A stretch of 25,604 bases of DNA. Origin: Zygnema cylindricum (Eukaryota > Streptophyta > Zygnematophyceae > Zygnematales > Zygnemataceae). Shown here in pieces: positions 18,950 through 25,604 of the stretch (positions are counted from its first letter, which is position 1; every line of letters starts with the position of its first letter). Made by a program: the position numbers and the translations under genes. The notes beneath the pieces were generated by a model that saw only the letters and a program-made list of their open reading frames with translations, was not told where the DNA came from and ran no database searches. The stretch is from assembly GCA_037447655.1 (NCBI GenBank), contig JBBHKE010002085.1, positions 202,965-228,568 of the forward strand, written 5' to 3'.

Positions 18950-20307
18950 TGTTGTTCTTTAGTCTAAAATAGACCGCAGAAGCAACCCAAACTATCATGC
19001 AAGAAGCTAAGCAAAGCTAGGCCAATGAACAATCATTTGAAATGCATCCTCCATATGCGTACACAGACGCAACAAACAACATTTAGGGTTTCATGGAATA
19101 ATCAACATAAATAAACCCTATGACAACATCTAAGGTTTGATGGAATAATCGACATAAACAAACCCTATGACAACATCTAAGGTTTGATGGAATAATCGAC
19201 ATAAACAAACCCTAGGACAAATGCATAAACAATGCATATCAAACATATATAAAATAACATAAATAAATAATAACAAACAAATGCATCACCCATAAACAAA
19301 AGTAGAATCAAAGTATAATCAAATAATCATTATATCATTCAAAGTGCATGACCTAATCGGCAACCCTAAAAGTCTACATCTTCGGTCCCTACTTTTCATG
19401 CTAAGCATTGATGATTTCCTAATGAAGCTCAAATCTATATATACATTTGTGAGCTGTCAACAAATCGCTACGTGTCAGATTAACCAACGTAACTTCCACT
19501 AAATATTATTTAACGATAATAACCTACTACGACAAATAATCCTAACTGTAAGTGTACACCTGAGAGTTGACCAATCATAAGAGTACACTTGTCTGCAAGT
19601 ACGACACTACATACACACAAATTAAACTGTCGAAACCCTAATTGACCACATAAATAATAAACGCCATAATCAACTCTATTTTATTAATACACATAGGACA
19701 AACCAATGTTGTTCCAAATATTTACAGGTACACAAAATCTCACAAAATCGTATGCTGACTCATGCTGAGTCACTCAACGAAACTCCTCAAATTTTGTCAA
19801 ACAACCCGGAACGTCCAAAAATAAATATCGTGTGATTGACGCGATTTCGCTTCCCCACTCTTGATAAATAGCGGCGGCCTTTGTTCGCCGTCCGTGACTC
19901 TTATTCGGCACCGTTGATGTCGCGCCGCGTGGTCATAAAAATCCACTTGACGAAACCTCGTCAAACCATCCGAAATTGTCCGTACCGCAATTTTGTTCCT
20001 CGTCATAAATGCGCCTATCGCAAATAAAGAACACCTGTCACATTATGTTTTGTACGGCCAGCGTACATTTTTCAAATACTTTGAATATTTCAAATCGGAT
20101 CGCGAAGCGATCCGCCGTCCATTTCGATTTCGTATTCCGTATTTTTTGTACGCTTCTTCGCGTCACTCAATTTGTAATTTACGTCACTTTAAATTCATCA
20201 GTACAATTACCCCCCAAACTATCGAACCACCATATTACATTTGGTTACTAAGTATGTGAACATGAGAGCGCACGCATGTACGAAAATGAATCTTCCTAAA
20301 AACAACA
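18950..20307 (-). repeat. 3' LTR of the Copia-type element
   Basis: Contains three near-tandem units of about 46 bp built on TTTGATGGAATAATCGACAT (about 19079-19220), a TGACTCA/TGAGTCA inverted pair at 19756-19772, and a perfect hairpin, CGGATCGC/GCGATCCG, at 20096-20114. Short open frames inside are identical in both LTRs only because the LTRs are young. Confidence 0.92.
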
Positions 20308-20318
20308 CTCCCCCGAAG
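20308..20318 (-). promoter_or_regulatory. Polypurine tract of the Copia-type element
   Basis: Minus strand CTTCGGGGGAG directly before TGTTGTT of the 3' LTR. It sets the element's orientation. Confidence 0.8.
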
Positions 20319-21186
20319 ATTTAGTTTCGTAAATCCATGACGCCACGTCATCATCCGTAACACTCCATAGATCACTGTTACCTCCTGCTGTCTCCTCCAT
20401 CTGAATCCGCCAAATTCCTCCGCCAAAATTTTCCCACTTGTTCCACCATCGCTTCCGCTGCGTCCATATACCATCCAGATTTCATAATACATAATATATA
20501 TATTTTCATTTTCCGATTACAACAAAAATAATTCCTTCCAATATCTAAATCCGGATCTACATTCCCAAAATTCTATCACAAATGAACTAAAAATTAAAGC
20601 CAAAAGATCACACTAATAATATATCCCCAATCAAATAATTCCTACCTCATTATAACAAATCTAGATTTCAATAAAAATTTTCTTTTCTTTTCTTTTTCAT
20701 AAACTATCAAATCCCAAAATTTCCCATAAAAATAATTTCCAACAACTCAAAAATTTACATTATAAATCCAATTTTCAACAATCATCGATACACAAATTTG
20801 GATCTCTCCATCACATGTCACAACTCCACCTTCCGGATCTCTCCCCCAAACGTCGAAACTCCTCATTCCACATCTCTGCACTAAATGTCAAATCTCCACA
20901 TTTCGAAATGCTTCATCAAAAATAAACATGTATTTTTCGAAAAATAAAATATCATTTCTCAAAATAAATCATTTTCGTTGAGGGTAGACATTTCAGCACT
21001 GTCACTAAGTTAACCCTAAGGGCGATGCAAGATTAAACTCGGCACATACCAACACTATGATAAGGCCGATCTCATGGGTACACACACACCATTACTGCAA
21101 TACAACCAGCAAGAACAAAATTAACCCGCTACAATGCGTGTGACACAATCCTATCTCGACTTAACCTAACATATGATAGATGGGGT
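20319..21186 (-). other. Interior of the Copia-type element, non-coding
   Basis: AT-rich, no recognisable gag, protease, integrase, reverse transcriptase or RNase H, and no long open frame in either direction. The sequence is not obviously repetitive. Confidence 0.8.
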
Positions 21187-21200
21187 GTGGGCCCATAACC
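21187..21200 (-). promoter_or_regulatory. Primer-binding site, half-tRNA type
   Basis: Minus strand GGTTATGGGCCCAC follows the last base of the 5' LTR with no gap. It is complementary to the anticodon arm of eukaryotic initiator methionine tRNA (around GTGGGCCCATAACC), not to its 3' end. Drosophila copia has the same ACAACA then GGTTATGGGCCCA junction and primes from a cleaved tRNA half. Confidence 0.88.
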
Positions 21201-22567
21201 TGTTGTTCTTTGGTCTAAAATAGACCGCAGAAGCAACCCAAACTATCATGCAAGAAGCTAAGCAAAGCTAGGCCAATGAACAATCATTTGAAATGCATCC
21301 TCCATATGCGTACACAGACGCAACAAACAACATTTAGGGTTTCATGGAATAATCAACATAAATAAACCCTATGACAACATCTAAGGTTTGATGGAATAAT
21401 CGACATAAACAAACCCTATGACAACATCTAAGGTTTGATGGAATAATCGACATAAACAAACCCTAGGACAAATGCATAAACAATGCATATCAAACATATA
21501 TAAAATAACATAAATAAATAATAACAAACAAATGCATCACCCATAAACAAAAGTATAATCAAAGTATAATCAAATAATCATTATATCATTCAAAGTGCAT
21601 GACCTAATCGGCAACCCTAAAAGTCTACATCTTCGGTCCCTACTTTTCATGCTAAGCATTGATGATTTCCTAATGAAGCTCAAATCTATATATACATTTG
21701 TGAGCTGTCAACAAATCGCTACGTGTCAAATTAACCAACGTAACTTCCACTAAATATTATTTAACGATAATAACCTACTACGACAAATAATCCTAACTGT
21801 AAGTGTACACCTGAGAGTTGACCAATCATAAGAGTACACTTGTCTGCAAGTACGACACTACATACACACAAATTAAACTGTCGAAACCCTAATTGACCAC
21901 ATAAATAATAAACGCCATAATCAACTCTATTTTATTAATACACATAGGACAAACCAATGTTGTTCCAAATATTTACAGGTACACAAAATCTCACAAAATC
22001 GTATGCTGACTCATGCTGAGTCACTCAACGAAACTCCTCAAATTTTGTCAAACAACCCGGAACGTCCAAAAATAAATATCGTGTGATTGACGCGATTTCG
22101 CTTCCCCACTCTTGATAAATAGCGGCGGCCTTTGTTCGCCGTCCGTGACTCTTATTCGGCACCGTTGATGTCGCGCCGCGTGGTCATAAAAATCCACTTG
22201 ACGAAACCTCGTCAAACCATCCGAAATTGTCCGTACCGCAATTTTGTTCCTCGTCATAAATGCGCCTGTCGCAAATAAAGAACACCTGTCACATTATGTT
22301 TTGTACGGCCAGCGTACATTTTTCAAATACTTTGAATATTTCAAATCGGATCGCGAAGCGATCCGCCGTCCATTTCGATTTCGTATTCCGTATTTTTCGT
22401 ACGCTTCTTCGCGTCACTCAATTTGTAATTTACGTCACTTTAAATTCATCCGTACAATTACCCCCCAAACTACAAATCCATTCGAACCACCATATTACAT
22501 TTGGTTACTAAGTATGTGAACATGCGAGCGCACGCATGTACGAAAATGAATCTCCCAAAAAACAACA
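21201..22567 (-). repeat. 5' LTR of the Copia-type element
   Basis: Near-identical to 18950-20307, with an extra 9 bp (CAAATCCAT) near its 22480 end. It repeats the 46-bp units, the TGACTCA pair (22007-22023) and the CGGATCGC hairpin (22347-22365). Confidence 0.92.
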
Positions 22568-22572
22568 GCAAT
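22568..22572. repeat. Target site duplication GCAAT, right
   Basis: Pairs with 18945-18949. Confidence 0.9.
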
Positions 22573-25494
22573 CGCATCCCGAACCAAATCATGCACGACT
22601 GTACGTTCACCCACCCGCGAGCAACAAAGTAAATGGATGCCGTCGGAGTCGATTGATTGGTTACAAACACAGTTGGGGCGCCCAAGAAGCTGAGGGTGAG
22701 GCAAACCCAAACAAAGGCTTGTAGCAGAGGTGAAGTGGTCAGACGCCAGACGAAGTGTCGAAAAAATCGGTGTCGCATGTAACCATGCACCAGCCCCCGG
22801 CCCAGAACACGAGCGTAAACGAGCACGCGATTGAGCTGAAGGTAGCGCGTTTAATAGATCATGGAATTCCACAGCTGCTAACTGCTCGGATATGCGTTGT
22901 TGCAAATGGAAGTTATTGTCAGCAATAAGAGATGGAAAAGGTGGAACTTGGTTACGACCATCAGGCGGTAGGAGTGCATGAGCGGAGAGAAGAGCTTGAT
23001 GAAAGGGAAAAAGATTGTCCTCTACTCTAGGGACAACTTGTGCTAGAATGGGAACATCATTTGCTATAAAACGGGAAATGATAGCGGGCGCCACCAAAGC
23101 CCAACTACCCAAATAAGTTGTTGGAGCAACTCGAGCCACCGGAATCAAACCTAAACCCCCATTGGAAATTGGAAGGCTAGCTTGAAGGCTTGCAAATGAG
23201 CCCTCTAGCCGATGCAAAATCCCATGCCCAACGAGTTGATGGAAGCACTGAAAAGTCGATCGTCGAACTCCTTTAAAGAGGACAAAAAATGAGCCGTTGG
23301 TGGTAATGTCCATGGGAGAAAGAGAGGTCGTTGAGCAAAACAACGAGTGAGAATTGGAAATGCCACGTGGGAGTCGGAGAGCTTAGGAAGGTCATCAGAG
23401 TGCGAGAGGTTCTGCAGCAAAGCATCACTGACAACTTGGCTCACAAAAGATGGGGCACCGATAGGAGAGCCTAAATCTCAAGTCCAAAACCCACAAGGAC
23501 AGGGAAGTCTGAAGGTAAGCCTTGCGGGCACCAAGCCACACATTTAGACTGTTTAACTGACAAACCAATCCTACAAAGTTGCTCCGCAAAATAGGAAAAG
23601 GCAGGTAAAACTTGGTCACGAGGGCCCACAATACAAGTATTATCCGCAATGGAAGGGAATAAACAACAAGGGAAAGTTGTAGCAATGTCGCGCAAAGCTT
23701 GAAGGTGGGCCAATGCAAAAAGGGGCCCCCCCAAAGGATCACATTGGCGGGTGCCATCCGCAGAGTCTAAAGTGGCAAACTCACCAAAGGGACCGCCAAG
23801 AGGAAAGATGAGGGAGCTCGACGAGAATAAAACACACGAACAAAAGGGAAAATACGGTTTATAGGAGATGGAGCATGTCGCGATTCTCGGCATATAGCAT
23901 TACGGTTGACTTTGTTAAAAGCGTTAGCAACATCTACCTAAAGAACCACCCAATTGGATGGAGATCCAAAACAGCGCGAAGACCATGAACAACTGCCTCA
24001 CAACCGCCTTTTGTAGGAACGGCGGTGAGAAATGGTCTTGGAAAGCCCATTGAAGTTGAATACACATTGCGCGAGCGACCCAACGGTACAGCACCTCACC
24101 AATAGCAATTAGGCAAATTCCCCCAGCAGGTTTAGTAACAGCGACAAGGCGAGCAACACATAGAAGGGGTACAACATTGTGTGGAACATGTCCTCAAGCC
24201 ATCTTTGATGCCACCTTAAAGAGAAGGTCAAAACCTTGAGAGGGGGTGTTTGGGGGAAATACATCAAGGAGAAGTTTGTACACCATCCCAGATGGACCCT
24301 TCGTAGAAAGATGAGGCGATCGAAGCAAGGTTGTAGTAAATGTTACCCTCTCCAAGTTGAACAATTCAAGAGGATCATGGACTTCTACGAAAGGGAGGAT
24401 CTCTACAAGGGTAGGAGGATGCAACAAACGTAAAGCCTGAACCATAGCCTTGGAAGATGAAGATGGTTGGAAAGGTCGAAGAGCACGAGCAACCCGGGAT
24501 GACCAAGGTGGACCGCCTGATGCAACCTCGCCGTGGAGCTTAGGAGCGTGGCACGACGTTGAGGGGGGGACATGGGAAGACTTATGACACGGTCTGTATG
24601 CTCCAGCTGCAAGGACTTCCAGCCCCCTAGCAGAAACCGTTGACACCGCGCCTTAGTCTCACGAGCTCCGGTCACAACCCCCCTTGGTGGCAAAACCAAA
24701 ACCCAAAGTGGAAATAAGAGAAGTAGGTGCCACGTTGCGTCAATGGTGATGTCGGTGGCCAATAAAGCCAAAGGGAATCCAAGAGCTGCTTGGACAGATT
24801 CACGAAGATGGTTGGGAATACGAGTATACAACCTTGGCATAGGATAGCCTTTGTGGTAACACCCAAGGACGTCTAAGCGTCGAATATAGTCCCAATCACT
24901 AGGAGAGGGTTGTTGGCGAACACTTGAGGGAGGAGGATAAGCTTTGATGAGGAGCGGAACTCCTTTAGAGGTGAGAGGACACGACTTCAAATGTCTCGAC
25001 AAACCCCCCCCGGCAACATACAACTGTCCACACTGAGGGCACGGCACCCGAAGAGGACTAGGATTTGATACGGGAGTCTAATAGAGCTCGGTGAGTGAAG
25101 GAGCCACAGGAGAGACGATGGGGGTGGGTGGGTGGACATTCGAGTGTGTAAGCAAATTTGGAGAATGCTCCCCAAAATGGGAGGAACGGTAAGGGAGAAC
25201 AAGATTAGGAGGAGGCTCTGGGCATGAAGATGGGGATGGAATAGGGTTTGTTAGAGCTAGGAGGGGCACACACTCATTGGGTTGGTCTTCCCCACATGGG
25301 TTTGTGCAAGGGTTTACAGTTGTGGATGGAAGGGTACATGCGGGTAAAGGTAAGGTGGGGAGGGGGAGAGTGATGGTATGGGAGGTGTGTGATGGAGGGG
25401 TAACGGTCTCATCTGAGATGTCCAAACGTGGCCGAGCACATTCTGAAGAAGATGGTGAGGGGGATCGCGACGCCCGTCGCTTGTGAGGGGCCAT
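22568..25494 (-). mobile_element. LINE 5' part: zinc finger, reverse transcriptase, CCHC knuckle (decayed)
   Basis: Read from an ATG at 25494, the order is: a Pro/Ser-rich N-terminus; a CX2CX12HX3C zinc finger (CPQCGQLY...LSRHLKSC, about 25040-24975); a region with PRGVVTGARETKARCQRFL; reverse transcriptase with GPSGMVYKLL, KPAGG, VDVANAFN (23937-23914), GTRQCDPLGGPLFALAHL, and SIADN at about 23653-23639 in place of the usual ADD; then LPISNGGLGL; and a C-terminal CVC...HLLCC knuckle (about 22680-22630). This is the layout of single-ORF LINEs with a restriction-like endonuclease, here on the left side of the Copia insertion. An in-frame TAG at 25078, several frame changes and the D-to-N change show it is dead. 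The 5' end was not resolved. Confidence 0.87.
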
Positions 25495-25604
25495 AGTAGA
25501 AAAAAGGTAGAGGATGTCGAGCGTGCGTGCTGTCTCGTGCTATGTAGGGGCGAAATTTGCCCGAAAAGCTCATTTTGGTGGACTCGATGAGGTGAGAAAA
25601 GAGT
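25495..25604. other. LINE 5' leader or flank
   Basis: The 110 bp beyond the LINE ATG hold no gene. TGTCGAGCGTGC at 25518-25529 equals the first 12 bases of repeat A, but the sequence after it differs. Confidence 0.4.

Larger units (their letters stand above)
18950..22567 (-). mobile_element. Non-autonomous Copia-type LTR retrotransposon (3,618 bp)
   Basis: The LTRs are 18950-20307 (1,358 bp) and 21201-22567 (1,367 bp), both TGTTGTT...AACAACA, flanked by GCAAT duplications. They differ at about nine substitutions and one 9-bp indel by eye (under 1 percent), so the insertion is recent. Orientation is minus: the purine tract CTTCGGGGGAG (20318-20308) abuts the 3' LTR at 18950-20307, and the primer-binding site lies at 21200-21187. 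The 893-bp interior has no gag or pol and no ORF of note, so it depends on another element. The primer-binding site is complementary to the initiator-Met tRNA anticodon arm, as in Drosophila copia, which supports the Copia assignment. It has split a LINE. Confidence 0.92.

Noticed and set aside
19079-19220. 46-bp repeats as a CRISPR array
   Set aside because: Units are directly adjacent with no unique spacers, lie in both LTRs, and the genome is eukaryotic.
18950-20307. Plus-strand orientation of the Copia-type element
   Set aside because: On the plus strand the sequence after the left LTR is pyrimidine-rich with no primer site, and no purine tract precedes the right LTR. The minus reading gives both signals exactly at the LTR edges.

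Overview
The window looks like a nuclear segment of a green-lineage (streptophyte) genome. The main evidence is one spliced gene on the minus strand with canonical GT-AG introns, encoding a bL19 ribosomal protein with a plastid-type N-terminal extension. The rest is mostly nested transposable elements with defined ends. A bryophyte, lycophyte, charophyte or other streptophyte all fit; I cannot name the species from sequence alone.

Layout. Positions 1-5,250 are a nest of class II DNA elements: a hAT-type element (3441-5005) with 14-bp terminal inverted repeats (TIRs) and near-perfect 8-bp target duplications, a PIF/Harbinger-like element (3865-4602) inserted in a segment inside it, a related Harbinger-like element (1813-2761), a foldback, and a small CACTA-like element (5014-5251). 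Several carry very strong hairpins near their middle. Positions 6206-10378 hold the six-exon gene for plastid ribosomal protein bL19. A further Harbinger-like element lies at 10894-11668.

From 12.5 to 18.4 kb there is a mosaic of duplicated blocks (A: two copies of about 294 bp; B: two copies of about 1.16 kb), an LTR retrotransposon remnant with a gag-position coiled-coil ORF but no pol (14375-16553, minus), and a complete 515-bp miniature LTR retrotransposon (16685-17199). Each 229-bp LTR of that miniature element contains a tRNA-like cloverleaf with box A and box B; the left copy keeps both intact, and both are followed by TTTT.

From 18.4 kb to the right edge, on the minus strand, lies a decayed non-LTR retrotransposon of the restriction-like-endonuclease class (N-terminal zinc finger, reverse transcriptase, C-terminal CCHC knuckle and endonuclease). 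A young 3.6-kb non-autonomous Copia-type LTR element (18950-22567) has split it between the CCHC knuckle and the endonuclease. The Copia-type element has a primer-binding site complementary to the anticodon region, not the 3' end, of initiator methionine tRNA, the arrangement known from Drosophila copia.

The most notable items are the LTR-embedded tRNA-like polymerase III unit, the half-tRNA priming site, the endonuclease-class LINE in a plant-type genome, and the perfectly paired hairpins kept at the centre of otherwise diverged DNA elements.
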